From positions 1 through 64,000 of the forward strand of contig DJXD01000073.1 of assembly GCA_002449585.1 (NCBI GenBank): a stretch of DNA of 64,000 nt, written 5' to 3'. This DNA comes from Ruminococcus sp. UBA7013 (GTDB lineage Bacteria > Bacillota > Clostridia > Oscillospirales > Ruminococcaceae). The position numbers and the translations under genes are program-made. The notes below the pieces were generated by a model, which was given only the letters and a program-made list of their open reading frames with translations, searched no databases and had not been told where the DNA came from. Position 1 is the stretch's first letter. Each line of letters opens with the position of its first letter. Below, piece after piece: positions 46,690 to 55,614 of the stretch.

Positions 46690-47055
46690 ATGACCGCAGA
46701 AGAAAAAATTAAAATCGCTGTCAAAGCACTGGATTCCAAACGGGCTGAAAATATTCAGGTACTGAAAATTTCAGATCTGACTATTTTAGGAGATTATTTC
46801 ATCATTGCCAATGGAACAAGTACTACCCAAACAAAAGCACTCGCAGAAGAAGTGGAATATCAGCTGTCTCAGCAGGGAGAAGAACCCCACCACAGAGAAG
46901 GCATGACAGGTTCAAACTGGTATATTCTGGACTATACTGATATTATTATTCATATCTTCTATCAGGAAACCAGAGAATTTTACCGTCTGGAACAGCTTTG
47001 GGCTGATGCAGAACAGATTGATATTTCAGATCTGCTGATTAAAGAAGAAACCTGA
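46690..47055 (+). CDS. rsfS: RsfS, ribosomal silencing factor
   Basis: 121 aa. DUF143/Iojap motifs: ALDSKRAENIQVL, LTILGDYFIIANGTSTTQ, HREGMTGSNWYILDY and IIIHIFYQETREFYRLEQLW (in part). Binds L14 and blocks subunit joining in starvation. AGAAGTGAG precedes the start. Confidence 0.95.
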   Translation: MTAEEKIKIAVKALDSKRAENIQVLKISDLTILGDYFIIANGTSTTQTKALAEEVEYQLSQQGEEPHHREGMTGSNWYILDYTDIIIHIFYQETREFYRLEQLWADAEQIDISDLLIKEET

Positions 47056-47069
47056 AAGGATGGTATTAT

Positions 47070-47393
47070 ATGGCTGACCACGGAAAAAACATTATTATCG
47101 GCATCGGAATTTATCTGATCATCAAAGGCGTTCTGAACTGGATTCTCGGTGCAAGCCTGCTAACATTGATCATTCCGCTGCTCCTTGCCGGAATTCTGTA
47201 TTTTGCCGTTTTTGAACAAGCCAATTATGCCGCAGCGGCTGTTATGATTCTGATAGCATTGAATTATCTCCCGAATAATATCAGAGGTCTGCCCGGCACA
47301 TGGCTGTATCTGGCAGAAGGCTTGATAGATTTCGGAGCTGCCGCTATTCTGATCATGTCACAGGATGTTAAGGCCTATCTGAAAAAAAATTGA
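47070..47393 (+). CDS. small multi-pass membrane protein of unknown function
   Basis: 107 aa with about four hydrophobic segments (roughly 8-25, 28-46, 48-66, 76-95). No recognised motif. AAAGGATG ribosome site. Lies between rsfS and leuS with short gaps (14 and 26 bp). Confidence 0.6.
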   Translation: MADHGKNIIIGIGIYLIIKGVLNWILGASLLTLIIPLLLAGILYFAVFEQANYAAAAVMILIALNYLPNNIRGLPGTWLYLAEGLIDFGAAAILIMSQDVKAYLKKN

Positions 47394-47419
47394 TTACAGG
47401 AAAGGAAGCATTTTGATCT

Positions 47420-49828
47420 ATGAACAAGTATGATTATGAAAAAATCGAAAAGAAATGGCAGAATTACTGGGAAGAAAATCACACGTTCCGGGCTGAAAAT
47501 GATTATTCCAAGCCGAAATATTATGCACTGGTAGAATTTCCATATCCATCCGGCCAAGGTCTGCATGTCGGCCATCCCCGGCCTTATACTGCTATGGATA
47601 TTGTAGCAAGAAAAAGACGTATGCAGGGCTATAATGTCCTGTTCCCTATGGGATGGGATGCCTTCGGCCTGCCAACAGAAAATTTTGCAATTAAAAATAA
47701 AATCCATCCGGCAATTGTGACAAAAAATAATATTGCCAGATTTAAAAGCCAGCTGAAAGCCCTCGGTTTAAGCTTTGACTGGGATCGTGAAGTGAATACT
47801 ACTGATCCGGATTATTTCAAGTGGACACAATGGATCTTTCTCCAGCTTTTCAAAAAAGGCCTTGCCTATAAAAAAGAAATGGCTGTTAACTGGTGTACTT
47901 CCTGCAAAGTGGTACTTGCAAATGAAGAAGTCGTAGGCGGATGCTGTGAACGTTGCGGCGGCGAAGTTGTCCGCAAAGTCAAAAGTCAGTGGATGCTTAA
48001 AATTACAGAATATGCACAGCGGCTGATTGATGATCTTTCAGAAGTGAATTATCTTGAAAAAATCAAGACTACTCAGAAAAATTGGATCGGCCGCTCAGAA
48101 GGCGCAGAAGTGGATTTTGCTACCACCGCCGGAGATGTGCTTACTGTCTATACAACTCGCCCGGATACGCTGTTTGGTGCTACTTACATGGTAATCGCTC
48201 CAGAACATCCTATGATTGAAAAATGGTCAGATCAGCTTACTAATATGACAGAAATCAAAGCTTATCAAACGCTTGCCGCTAAGAAATCTGATTTCGATAG
48301 AACAGAAATGAACAAGGAAAAAACAGGCGTGAAGCTTGAAGGCGTGAAAGCAATTAATCCTGTCAATGGCGCAGAAATTCCAATTTTTATTTCTGATTAT
48401 GTTCTTATGAGCTATGGCACAGGTGCAATTATGGCTGTACCCGCTCATGATGACAGAGACTGGGAATTTGCAAAAGTATTTCATATTCCAATGATCGAAG
48501 TGGTCGCCGGAGGTAATATTGAAGAAGCCGCCTTTACTGATTGCGCAACTGGTGTGATGGTCAATTCCGGCTTCCTGACTGGCCTTTCTGTAGAAGATGC
48601 AAAAATTAAAATTAAAGATTGGCTAGAAGAATCAGGAAAAGGACACAGAAAAGTAAATTATAAGCTCCGTGACTGGGTATTCAGCCGCCAAAGATACTGG
48701 GGAGAACCGATTCCGCTCGTCCATTGTGAAAAATGCGGTTGGGTCGCTATCCCGGAGGAAGAACTTCCCCTCACATTGCCTGAAGTAGAAAGCTATATGC
48801 CAACGGATAACGGTGAATCCCCTCTCTCTACACTGGAAAGCTTTATCAATACCACATGCCCCTGCTGTGGAGGTGCGGCAAAGCGTGAAACTGATACAAT
48901 GCCGCAGTGGGCTGGATCTTCCTGGTATTTCCTCAGATATTGTGATCCTCATAATGATCAGGCATTAGCCTCAAAAGAAGCTTTAGAATATTGGATGCCT
49001 GTTGATTGGTATAATGGCGGTATGGAACACACAACGCTGCATCTGCTTTATTCAAGATTTTGGAATAAATTCCTGTATGATATTAATACAGTAGTACACA
49101 AAGAGCCGTATATGAAGCGTACTTCTCACGGCATGATCCTTGGTGAAGATGGCCAGAAAATGTCCAAATCCCGTGGAAATGTTGTAAATCCGGATGATGT
49201 TGTCCGTCAGTATGGTGCGGATACACTCAGATTATATGAGATGTTCATAGGCGATTTTGAAAAAACAGCGCCATGGAGTTCTTCCAGCATCAAAGGCTGT
49301 AAAAGATTTTTAGACCGTATCTGGTCATTACAGGAAATTCTGAATGACAGTAATGAAATTCGTCCGGAATTACTCTCCAGTTTTCATAAGACAATCAAGA
49401 AAGTAACAGAAGATATTGAATCTCTGAAATTCAACACTGCAATCGCTTCTATGATGGCTCTTGTGAATGAAATTTATGCTTCCAATGCCATCACCCGTGC
49501 AGAATATCGGACACTTGTCATTCTTCTGAATCCGTTTGCACCGCATCTGACAGAAGAAATCTATGAAGTATGCGAATTCGGCGGTGTTTTGAATCAGCAA
49601 ACATGGCCGGTTTATGATGATGCTCTCTGTATGGATGAATCTGTTGAGATCGTTGTACAGATAAATGGAAAAGTCAAAGCAAAACTGCATATCTCTGTTG
49701 ATGCAGAAAAAGCCGCTGTTCTGGAACAGGCAAAGACAGAGCCTAGAATTGCAGAAGCAATACAGGGAAAAACGCTCATAAAAGAGATTTATGTACAAAA
49801 TAAGCTTGTGAATTTTGTTGTAAAATAA
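47420..49828 (+). CDS. leuS: LeuS, leucyl-tRNA synthetase
   Basis: 802 aa, bacterial type. HIGH-equivalent in [19 protein letters not shown]1 editing domain [20 protein letters not shown] (in part), [11 protein letters not shown], zinc-type Cys pairs near residue 155-165 and 485-490, and [13 protein letters not shown]. No T-box leader precedes it, and it seems to be co-transcribed with rsfS. Confidence 0.97.
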   Translation: MNKYDYEKIEKKWQNYWEENHTFRAENDYSKPKYYALVEFPYPSGQGLHVGHPRPYTAMDIVARKRRMQGYNVLFPMGWDAFGLPTENFAIKNKIHPAIVTKNNIARFKSQLKALGLSFDWDREVNTTDPDYFKWTQWIFLQLFKKGLAYKKEMAVNWCTSCKVVLANEEVVGGCCERCGGEVVRKVKSQWMLKITEYAQRLIDDLSEVNYLEKIKTTQKNWIGRSEGAEVDFATTAGDVLTVYTTRPDTLFGATYMVIAPEHPMIEKWSDQLTNMTEIKAYQTLAAKKSDFDRTEMNKEKTGVKLEGVKAINPVNGAEIPIFISDYVLMSYGTGAIMAVPAHDDRDWEFAKVFHIPMIEVVAGGNIEEAAFTDCATGVMVNSGFLTGLSVEDAKIKIKDWLEESGKGHRKVNYKLRDWVFSRQRYWGEPIPLVHCEKCGWVAIPEEELPLTLPEVESYMPTDNGESPLSTLESFINTTCPCCGGAAKRETDTMPQWAGSSWYFLRYCDPHNDQALASKEALEYWMPVDWYNGGMEHTTLHLLYSRFWNKFLYDINTVVHKEPYMKRTSHGMILGEDGQKMSKSRGNVVNPDDVVRQYGADTLRLYEMFIGDFEKTAPWSSSSIKGCKRFLDRIWSLQEILNDSNEIRPELLSSFHKTIKKVTEDIESLKFNTAIASMMALVNEIYASNAITRAEYRTLVILLNPFAPHLTEEIYEVCEFGGVLNQQTWPVYDDALCMDESVEIVVQINGKVKAKLHISVDAEKAAVLEQAKTEPRIAEAIQGKTLIKEIYVQNKLVNFVVK

Positions 49829-49867
49829 CAAAAATTTTGCGTTCCCTAAATTCCTGCCAAAAGACTA

Positions 49868-49896
49868 TTGACAAATCCCCCCGGACATGCTATAAT
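49868..49896 (+). promoter_or_regulatory. consensus promoter of rpsU
   Basis: TTGACA (49868-49873), a 17-bp spacer and TATAAT (49891-49896): a perfect match. Predicted start near 49903, giving a ~130-nt leader. Confidence 0.88.
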
Positions 49897-49936
49897 AAAT
49901 TATGCAATTGATAAAGCAAAAGATTGGTTGATGACT

Positions 49937-50002
49937 AATTCCCCCAAAAAGGAATTTAGCATACTGCTGTGATACTGGCCGTTTCGGGACAGTCTCAGGC
50001 AG
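49937..50002 (+). promoter_or_regulatory. structured leader of rpsU
   Basis: Hairpin 1: AATTCC (49937-49942)/GGAATT (49951-49956). Hairpin 2 (49964-50002) is a long imperfect stem: CTGC/GCAG, TGA/TCA, ACTG/CAGT and CCG/CGG with loop TTT, separated by small internal loops. No T-run follows, so it is not a terminator. It may be a binding site for ribosomal protein S21 or another factor; no known family was recognised. Confidence 0.5.
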
Positions 50003-50030
50003 AACCTCTGAACAAAGGGAGGGAATAGGA

Positions 50031-50204
50031 ATGGCACAGGTAAACGTCGGCAGAAACGAATCTCTGGACACTGCTCTGAAGCGTTTTAAAAGGTCATGCG
50101 CTAAGGACGGCGTGATTGCTGAAGTTCGTAAAAGAGAACATTACGAAAAGCCTTCGGTAAGACGTAAGAAAAAGTCCGAGGCAGCTCGCAAGCGCAAGTA
50201 TTAA
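50031..50204 (+). CDS. rpsU: RpsU, ribosomal protein bS21
   Basis: 57 aa, ATG at 50031 with GGGAGGGAATAGGA upstream. Product reads [18 protein letters not shown], then a basic tail [14 protein letters not shown]. Short and very basic, typical of bS21, which binds near the anti-Shine-Dalgarno end of 16S rRNA. Monocistronic between a consensus promoter and a strong terminator. Confidence 0.96.
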   Translation: MAQVNVGRNESLDTALKRFKRSCAKDGVIAEVRKREHYEKPSVRRKKKSEAARKRKY

Positions 50205-50235
50205 TATCCGCAGAAAAACGGTGTGAGCAAAAATG

Positions 50236-50271
50236 CAGGGGCGTACTATATCAGGTACGTCCTTGTTTTTT
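50236..50271 (+). terminator. terminator after rpsU
   Basis: CAGGGGCGTAC (50236-50246) pairs with GTACGTCCTTG (50255-50265) with two G-T wobbles, then TTTTTT. Followed directly by the yqeG ribosome site, so some readthrough into yqeG is likely. Confidence 0.85.
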
Positions 50272-50285
50272 CAGGAGGGAATTTC

Positions 50286-50798
50286 ATGTTTCAAATCACA
50301 ACAGCAGTCAGATCTGTATGTGATATTACGCCGGAACTCTTGTTAAAAATGCATGTGAAAGGGCTTCTGCTTGATATTGATAATACACTGACTACACATG
50401 ATAATCCTGTACCTGCACCGGGGGTGATGGCATGGATTGCGCAGATGAAAAATGCAGGAATTCAAATGCGGCTGGTTTCTAATAATCATCCCCCAAGAGT
50501 TGAACCATTTTCTCAGCTTCTTGGAATTCCCTGTGTGTGTGACAGCCAGAAACCCCTATGCAAGGGATTTGCACAGGCAATGCAGGAAATGCATCTGCAA
50601 AAAAACCAGCTCTGTGTTGTCGGAGATCAGATTTATACAGATATTCTGGGTGCAAACTGGTTTCATGTCAGGAGCATCTATGTCCGGCCGATGATGCTGG
50701 AAACTACCACTTTTTTCAGATTCAAAAGAATGGCGGAACTGCCGTTTCTTCCGAAAGAATATCAATATGAACCAAAACAGAGAAAGGATCAGAAATGA
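50286..50798 (+). CDS. yqeG: YqeG family HAD phosphatase
   Basis: 170 aa from ATG at 50286 with AGGAGGG upstream. HAD IIIA motifs: GLLLDIDNTLTTHD (DxDxT), RLVSNNHPPRV and VVGDQIYTDILGANWF. Substrate unknown; in Bacillus, yqeG sits near yqeH-aroE-yhbY. Here it leads yqeG-aroQ-pepQ. No own promoter was seen. Confidence 0.92.
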   Translation: MFQITTAVRSVCDITPELLLKMHVKGLLLDIDNTLTTHDNPVPAPGVMAWIAQMKNAGIQMRLVSNNHPPRVEPFSQLLGIPCVCDSQKPLCKGFAQAMQEMHLQKNQLCVVGDQIYTDILGANWFHVRSIYVRPMMLETTTFFRFKRMAELPFLPKEYQYEPKQRKDQK

Positions 50799-51256
50799 AA
50801 AAAATTTTAATCATGCATGGGCCTAATCTGAATTTGCTGGGAGAACGTGAACCGGGAATTTATGGAGATACTAATTTTGATCAGGTCAATCTTCATCTGG
50901 TAAACTACGCAGCAGCATTAGGCATGGAAGCAGAAATTTTTCAGTCAAATCATGAAGGCGCATTAATTGACAAGATTCATGAAGCAAGAAAAGAATTTGC
51001 TGGAATTATTCTGAATGCCGGAGCATATACGCATTATAGCTATGCAATTTCTGATGCTATCAAGGCAGTTAAAATTCCGGTCATTGAGGTGCATATCAGC
51101 AATATTTTTGCAAGAGATGAATTCCGGTCAAAATCTGTGATTGCGCCCGTATGCGCCGGAAGCATTTCAGGCTTTGGGCTTCTGAGTTATGATCTGGCTG
51201 TTACAGCGTTAGCAGAGATGACAAAACAGAATGAAGATGAAGGCGGCGTATCATGA
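50795..51256 (+). CDS. aroQ: AroQ, type II 3-dehydroquinate dehydratase
   Basis: 153 aa. Shikimate pathway step 3. Motifs: LIMHGPNLNLLGEREPGIYG, NAGAYTHYSYAISDAI and EVHISNIFARDEFR. The product of a dodecameric family. ATGA overlaps with both neighbours. Confidence 0.95.
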   Translation: MKKILIMHGPNLNLLGEREPGIYGDTNFDQVNLHLVNYAAALGMEAEIFQSNHEGALIDKIHEARKEFAGIILNAGAYTHYSYAISDAIKAVKIPVIEVHISNIFARDEFRSKSVIAPVCAGSISGFGLLSYDLAVTALAEMTKQNEDEGGVS

Positions 51257-52326
51257 AGGAAAGAATAGAAAAATTAATACATGCAATCCAGAATCAGGCC
51301 GATTGTGCATTGATCACAGATGATATTAATAGAAGATATCTGACAGGGATGAAATCCTCTGCCGGCTATGTGCTTGTCTTTCCGGAACAAAGCTATTTGC
51401 TGATTGATTTCAGATATATTGAAAAAGCAAGGCAGACTGTCAAACATTGTGAAGTCATTGAACAGAAAGGCAATCTGTTTGATCAGTTCAGGGTATTATT
51501 TGAAAAGCATGGAGCAAAAACAATTGCACTTGAAGCCAGAAGCTTGACGCTTCAAAGATGTGATCATATCCGGAAGCATATGAAACAATATGATTTTTTG
51601 ACAGATGACACGCTCAGTCAGGCCTTGTATGATCTCAGGACAGTGAAAACTTCTGATGAATTGAAAAAAATAGAAGCTGCCCAGCAGATCGCAGAGGCCG
51701 CACTGGATCATCTTCTGCAAACCCTTCATGCAGGTATGACAGAAATTGATGTTGCACTGTCACTGGATTTCTATATGAGAAGTCACGGCGCAGAAGATCT
51801 TTCTTTTGAAACAATCGCCCTGACAGGTGCACATACTTCTATGCCGCATGGCGTTCCGGATTCCAGAGAAATCCAAAAAGGAGATTTTGTTTTGATGGAT
51901 TTCGGTGCAGTTGTGGATGGTTATCACAGTGACATGACAAGAACTGTCTGCATTGGAGAGCCAACAACAGAAATGAAAAAAATTTATGAAATTGTCCGCA
52001 CTGCACAGGATACAGCAAGAGCCGCTGCAAAATCAGGCATCTCCGGCCGGGATCTGGATGCTGCTGCCCGGAATGTGATTTCTGATGCAGGATATGGCGA
52101 TTATTTCGGCCATTCTCTTGGCCATGGCGTAGGTTTGGAAATTCATGAATTCCCTATTGCTAGTCCCAACCGGGAGCAGATTCTTAAAGAAAATAACGTT
52201 GTGACAATCGAACCTGGTATTTATCTGCCTGAAAAGTTCGGTGTCCGCATTGAAGATTTTGTATATATCACCAAAGATGGCTGCGAAAATTTGACGAATA
52301 TTCCAAATACGCTGATTTGTCTATAA
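51253..52326 (+). CDS. Xaa-Pro peptidase, M24B family
   Basis: 357 aa. Creatinase-like N-terminal domain, then a pita-bread metallopeptidase with ligands in LMDFGAVVDGYHSDMTRTV (two Asp), GHSLGHGVGLEIHEFP (His), VVTIEPGIYLP (Glu) and RIEDFV (Glu). Cleaves X-Pro bonds in the cytosol. Conserved position just upstream of efp in Firmicutes. Confidence 0.94.
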   Translation: MKERIEKLIHAIQNQADCALITDDINRRYLTGMKSSAGYVLVFPEQSYLLIDFRYIEKARQTVKHCEVIEQKGNLFDQFRVLFEKHGAKTIALEARSLTLQRCDHIRKHMKQYDFLTDDTLSQALYDLRTVKTSDELKKIEAAQQIAEAALDHLLQTLHAGMTEIDVALSLDFYMRSHGAEDLSFETIALTGAHTSMPHGVPDSREIQKGDFVLMDFGAVVDGYHSDMTRTVCIGEPTTEMKKIYEIVRTAQDTARAAAKSGISGRDLDAAARNVISDAGYGDYFGHSLGHGVGLEIHEFPIASPNREQILKENNVVTIEPGIYLPEKFGVRIEDFVYITKDGCENLTNIPNTLICL

Positions 52327-52347
52327 ATATTAAATCAAAAAAATATC

Positions 52348-52376
52348 TTGACATTTTGATAAATATATGATATAAT
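52348..52376 (+). promoter_or_regulatory. consensus promoter of the RNA upstream of efp
   Basis: TTGACA (52348-52353), a 17-bp spacer and TATAAT (52371-52376), a perfect match. Predicted start near 52383. Confidence 0.88.
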
Positions 52377-52381
52377 AAACT

Positions 52382-52470
52382 TGTCAGGTTGTGACAGCCA
52401 GAGGGGGCAGGCTACTCCCATTTATAGTAGATGTGAAAAATCGCATCGACCAGCGAAGGAAACATTTTTT
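52382..52470 (+). ncRNA. candidate structured RNA of unknown class upstream of efp
   Basis: An ~88-nt stretch between a perfect promoter and a run of six T. Possible elements are hairpin TGTCA (52382-52386)-GGTTG-TGACA (52392-52396), hairpin GGGGG/CTCCC (52403-52419) or alternatively CTACT/AGTAG, and hairpin GATGTG-AAAAAT-CGCATC (52430-52447). The GGTTG loop is complementary to CGACC (52447-52451), suggesting a pseudoknot. efp has its own promoter downstream, so this may be a separate small RNA or a riboswitch-like leader. It does not match SRP RNA or any riboswitch I recognise. Confidence 0.45.
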
Positions 52471-52500
52471 AATGCTTTTTATGATATTTCAGAATAATGA

Positions 52501-52529
52501 TTGCAAAATTTTCTTTTTTGGTGTAAAAT
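52501..52529 (+). promoter_or_regulatory. promoter of efp
   Basis: TTGCAA (52501-52506), a 17-bp spacer and TAAAAT (52524-52529), 33 bp before the efp start. Confidence 0.65.
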
Positions 52530-52562
52530 AATAGTATATTAAATGATGGAGGTTTTTTATTT

Positions 52563-53120
52563 ATGATTACAGCAGGCGATTTCAGAAACGGTGTTACGTT
52601 CGAACTCGATGGCAATGTTGTTCAGGTTGTGGAATTCCAGCACGTAAAACCCGGAAAAGGTGCTGCATTTGTTAGAACGAAATTTAAAAACGTCATTACA
52701 GGCGCAGTTGTAGAGCGTTCTTTCAATCCAACAGAAAAATTCCCTACTGCATTTATCGAACGCAAAGATATGCAGTATCTCTATGAAGATTCCGGACTGT
52801 ATTATTTCATGGATATGGAAAGCTATGAACAGCTTCCGATTGAAAAAGAAAAGCTTGGTGCAAATTTCGCATTTGTCAAGGAAAATATGGAGGTCAAAGT
52901 TCTGTCCTATAAAGGCAATGTATTCGGCGTAGAACCGCCTTATTTCGTTGAGCTTCAGGTAACTCAGACAGATCCTGGATTTAAAGGCGATACCGCTACA
53001 AATGCCACAAAACCCGCAACTCTCGAAACCGGTGCAGAAATCCGTGTTCCTCTGTTCATCAACGAGGGTGATATGATCCGGGTAGATACCAGAACCGGCG
53101 AATATATGGAGAGAGCATAA
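52563..53120 (+). CDS. efp: Efp, translation elongation factor P
   Basis: 185 aa, standard length. Rescues ribosomes stalled at polyproline. KOW-like N-terminal domain and two OB folds; [16 protein letters not shown] carries the tip Lys, and the C-terminal signature [17 protein letters not shown] is clear. GGAGG lies 9 nt before ATG. Confidence 0.97.
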   Translation: MITAGDFRNGVTFELDGNVVQVVEFQHVKPGKGAAFVRTKFKNVITGAVVERSFNPTEKFPTAFIERKDMQYLYEDSGLYYFMDMESYEQLPIEKEKLGANFAFVKENMEVKVLSYKGNVFGVEPPYFVELQVTQTDPGFKGDTATNATKPATLETGAEIRVPLFINEGDMIRVDTRTGEYMERA

Positions 53121-53125
53121 AAATT

Positions 53126-53659
53126 ATGGAAAAAATTTCTTATCTGAAAGGCCTCCTGGAAGGTCTCGGCGTACATCCAGAATCTAGAGAAGGAAAAATT
53201 TTTTATGCCATCTGTGCAGCATTGGATGAATCAGCTGATTATATCAATAAGCTGGAAAATCGTGTTGCAGAACTGGAAGAGCTTTGTGATGTACTTGATG
53301 AAGATCTTGCACAGCTGGAAGAAGAATTTGATGCAGAAGAATATAATACCTGCGCTTCCTGTCCTTCTTCTGAAACAAGACTCAGCCGCCATTATGATGA
53401 TAATGCTGAAAATGCAGTTCCTGTAAAATCTGATCCGCCTGTGGAAGAAGATACAGAGGATACCGGAGAATTATATCAGGATGAAGATGAAGAATATGAA
53501 ACAGTCTGCCCAACATGCGGCAAAGTCATTCTTCTGACGGAACAGATGCTCGAAGATGGGGAAACTATCTGCCCCAACTGCGGGGAAGAGCTTGAATTTG
53601 ATTTTGATGAAGAAGAAATGCAGAAGCTTGCTCCTGCGGATGATCATTCCGATGAATAA
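53126..53659 (+). CDS. CD1247-type domain and zinc-ribbon protein
   Basis: 177 aa. The N-terminal ~70 residues (ISYLKGLLEGLGV, then a Glu/Leu-rich helix) match a domain common in clostridial proteins of the CD1247 type, near efp. Next an acidic linker, and a C-terminal zinc ribbon (CPTCGK...CPNCGEEL). Function unknown; sometimes mislabelled a regulator. It lies 5 bp after efp and before a strong terminator. Confidence 0.75.
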   Translation: MEKISYLKGLLEGLGVHPESREGKIFYAICAALDESADYINKLENRVAELEELCDVLDEDLAQLEEEFDAEEYNTCASCPSSETRLSRHYDDNAENAVPVKSDPPVEEDTEDTGELYQDEDEEYETVCPTCGKVILLTEQMLEDGETICPNCGEELEFDFDEEEMQKLAPADDHSDE

Positions 53660-53667
53660 GTTCCCGG

Positions 53668-53698
53668 AACAGCAGCGAAGTCATTTCGCTGCTGTTTT
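53668..53698 (+). terminator. terminator of the efp operon
   Basis: AACAGCAGCGAA (53668-53679), loop GTCAT, TTCGCTGCTGTT (53685-53696), then TT. A perfect 12-bp stem. Confidence 0.9.
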
Positions 53699-53733
53699 CT
53701 GCATAGAATAAAATAAGAAAGGATCTGAAGAGA

Positions 53734-54243
53734 ATGGCATTTATCAGAACATCCCCGGAAGTACTGAGGAACAATCCATTTACTACCATCGGTGAGGAAT
53801 GGTTTCTCTTGACTTCCGGTTCATTAGAAGATTATAATACAATGACATGTTCTTGGGGGGCGATGGGTGTCATCTGGAATGAGCCTAGCCTGACAGCCTA
53901 TGTCAGAACATCCCGTCATACATTCAGCTATCTGGAAAAAAATAAAATTTTTACAGTAAGCCTGTTTCCGGAACAATATAGAAAAGCACTTGCTTTCTGC
54001 GGCAGTCATTCAGGAAAGGAATTTGATAAGGCAAAGGAAACCGGCCTTATCCCTGCTGCAATAGATGGCGGTGTGACGTTTGAACAGGCAAAGCTTGCAT
54101 TTGTCTGTGAAAAAGTCTATTCTCAGCTCATGGAGGAATCTGCTTTTGCAGATCAAGAAAATTTGCGGAAATTTTATTCCGCTGATGCAATGCATGAATT
54201 ATATATTGGCAGAATTCTGGCTGTTTACGAAAATCAGGCATAA
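53734..54243 (+). CDS. flavin reductase-like FMN-binding protein
   Basis: 169 aa. Flavin-reductase-like split barrel: FLLTSGSLEDYNTMTCSWGAMGVIWNEP (in part) holds the FMN-binding NTMT, followed by TSRHTFSYLEKNKIFTVS and FCGSHSGKEFDK. Probably an NAD(P)H-flavin oxidoreductase or flavoredoxin relative. A ribosome site GAAAGGA precedes it; a terminator follows. Confidence 0.82.
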   Translation: MAFIRTSPEVLRNNPFTTIGEEWFLLTSGSLEDYNTMTCSWGAMGVIWNEPSLTAYVRTSRHTFSYLEKNKIFTVSLFPEQYRKALAFCGSHSGKEFDKAKETGLIPAAIDGGVTFEQAKLAFVCEKVYSQLMEESAFADQENLRKFYSADAMHELYIGRILAVYENQA

Positions 54244-54256
54244 TAGAAAGTGTAAG

Positions 54257-54286
54257 GGCGGTTCAGACTGTGAGCCGCCTGTTTTT
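54257..54286 (+). terminator. terminator between the flavin reductase and GS-like genes
   Basis: GGCGGTTCA (54257-54265), loop GACTG, TGAGCCGCC (54271-54279), then TGTTTTT. 9 bp with one wobble. It is 22 nt before the next ribosome site; no promoter is evident between, so it may be leaky or regulated. Confidence 0.75.
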
Positions 54287-54307
54287 ATTCAAGAGGGAGG
54301 TTATTTC

Positions 54308-55597
54308 ATGAATGTTTCACCAAAGGAAATTCTGGATTTCATGGAGGAAAATGATGTCAAATTTATTCGTCTGACATTCTGTGATATGCAGGGGAATTTG
54401 AAAAATATTGCGATCATGCCGAATGAACTGCCAAGGGCATTTACACATGGTATTCTGCTGGATGCTGCTGGCTTTTCGGATTGTTATCAAGATCTGCTGC
54501 TTGTGCCTGATATTTCTACACTTTCCGTTCTGCCATGGCGGCCGAAATCAGGGCGAGTGGTTCGCTTTTTCTGTAGCATCATGAATCCTGACGGAACGCA
54601 TTATTCCGGTGGAATCCGGTATATGCTTCAAAGCTATATTCAGGATCTGTATACAAAAGGCTATTCCTGCGAATTTGGAACAAAAAGTGAATTTTATTTA
54701 TTTGACTGTGATCAGGAAGGCAAGCCGACTAAAATTCCTCATGATCATGCAGGCTATCTTGATATTGCACCGCTGGACAAGTGTGAAAATACCCGTCGTG
54801 AGATCTGTCTTTCATTGGAAGAAATGGGGCTGAATCCGCAAATGTCATGTCATAAATATGGCCCTGGTCAGAATGAGATTGATTTCAAATGCAGTGAACC
54901 TGTGACAGCCGCAGATAACATGGTGCATTATAAAGCTGTTGTCAAGACGATTGCGGCGCAGAATGGCTTATATGCTTCATTTATGCCGAAACCCCTCAGC
55001 GGAACATATGGCAGTGCATTGAATATTATCATGAATATGAAGCATAACGGGAAAAATATTTTTGAATTTCAGAACGGAATACTTTCGGGAGAAGGTGCGG
55101 CTTTTACTGCCGGGATTTTGGCGCATGTATCTGAGATGACGGTTTTTCTGAATCCTATTGTGAATTCTTATACTCGTCTCCGTCATAGTGGTGCGCCAAA
55201 TCATATTAATTGGTCACTGGAAAACAGAAATCCGCTGATTCGAGTACATCATGATGATGGAGAACCTGCCCGGATTGCTGTCAGAAGTACGGATTGCTGC
55301 TGTAATCCCTATATTTCATTTAGATTATTATTAGCTGCTGGGATGGATGGAATCCAGAATCACATGCCGCTTTCTGAATCTATGCAGGTGACTGCGGAAG
55401 AAAAGCAATTTGCTGTCCTTCCATCAACATTGCGAGAGACATATGAAACAGCAATGAACAGCCAATTTATTAATGATCACCTTCCCGAAGAGATCCGCCG
55501 GAATTTCTACCAGAATATTGAAAGACAGCTTGCTCTGTATGATGCTGCCGATGATAAAGCAAAATTTGAAGAACAGCAGTATTTTCTTTCTGAATAA
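54308..55597 (+). CDS. glutamine synthetase-fold protein with degenerate active site (probable pseudoenzyme)
   Basis: 429 aa from ATG at 54308 (GGGAGG upstream), close to type I GS in length and alignable throughout: VKFIRLTFCDMQGNLKN, DLAP-type DIAPLDKCENTRREI, FMPKPL, NSYTRL, NRNPLIR, CNPY. Key residues differ. The first Glu of GPEPEF is Lys (GTKSEF), the Glu of HHEVAPGQ is Lys (CHKYGPGQ), the His of GSGMH is Asn (GSALN), the Glu of RVEVRS is Ala (RIAVRS), and the Glu of GYEAP is lost (HSGAP). Those residues bind both metals and substrate, so catalysis looks impossible. Next to an ANTAR regulator and amt-PII, a sensing role is likely (inference). Confidence 0.85.
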   Translation: MNVSPKEILDFMEENDVKFIRLTFCDMQGNLKNIAIMPNELPRAFTHGILLDAAGFSDCYQDLLLVPDISTLSVLPWRPKSGRVVRFFCSIMNPDGTHYSGGIRYMLQSYIQDLYTKGYSCEFGTKSEFYLFDCDQEGKPTKIPHDHAGYLDIAPLDKCENTRREICLSLEEMGLNPQMSCHKYGPGQNEIDFKCSEPVTAADNMVHYKAVVKTIAAQNGLYASFMPKPLSGTYGSALNIIMNMKHNGKNIFEFQNGILSGEGAAFTAGILAHVSEMTVFLNPIVNSYTRLRHSGAPNHINWSLENRNPLIRVHHDDGEPARIAVRSTDCCCNPYISFRLLLAAGMDGIQNHMPLSESMQVTAEEKQFAVLPSTLRETYETAMNSQFINDHLPEEIRRNFYQNIERQLALYDAADDKAKFEEQQYFLSE

Positions 55598-55614
55598 TCA
55601 AAGGAGCTGAACTT

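Noticed and set aside
47394..47419. T-box leader before leuS
   Set aside because: The gap is 26 bp, so leuS has no T-box here.
52382..52470. SRP RNA, 6S RNA or a known riboswitch upstream of efp
   Set aside because: The conserved SRP apical sequence is absent, the length is too short for 6S, and no purine, SAM, preQ1, ZTP or fluoride consensus could be seen; left as unclassified.
54257..54286. ANTAR target before the GS-like gene
   Set aside because: Only one hairpin is present, and its loop (GACTG) does not fit the six-base A1/G4 rule; it reads as an ordinary terminator.
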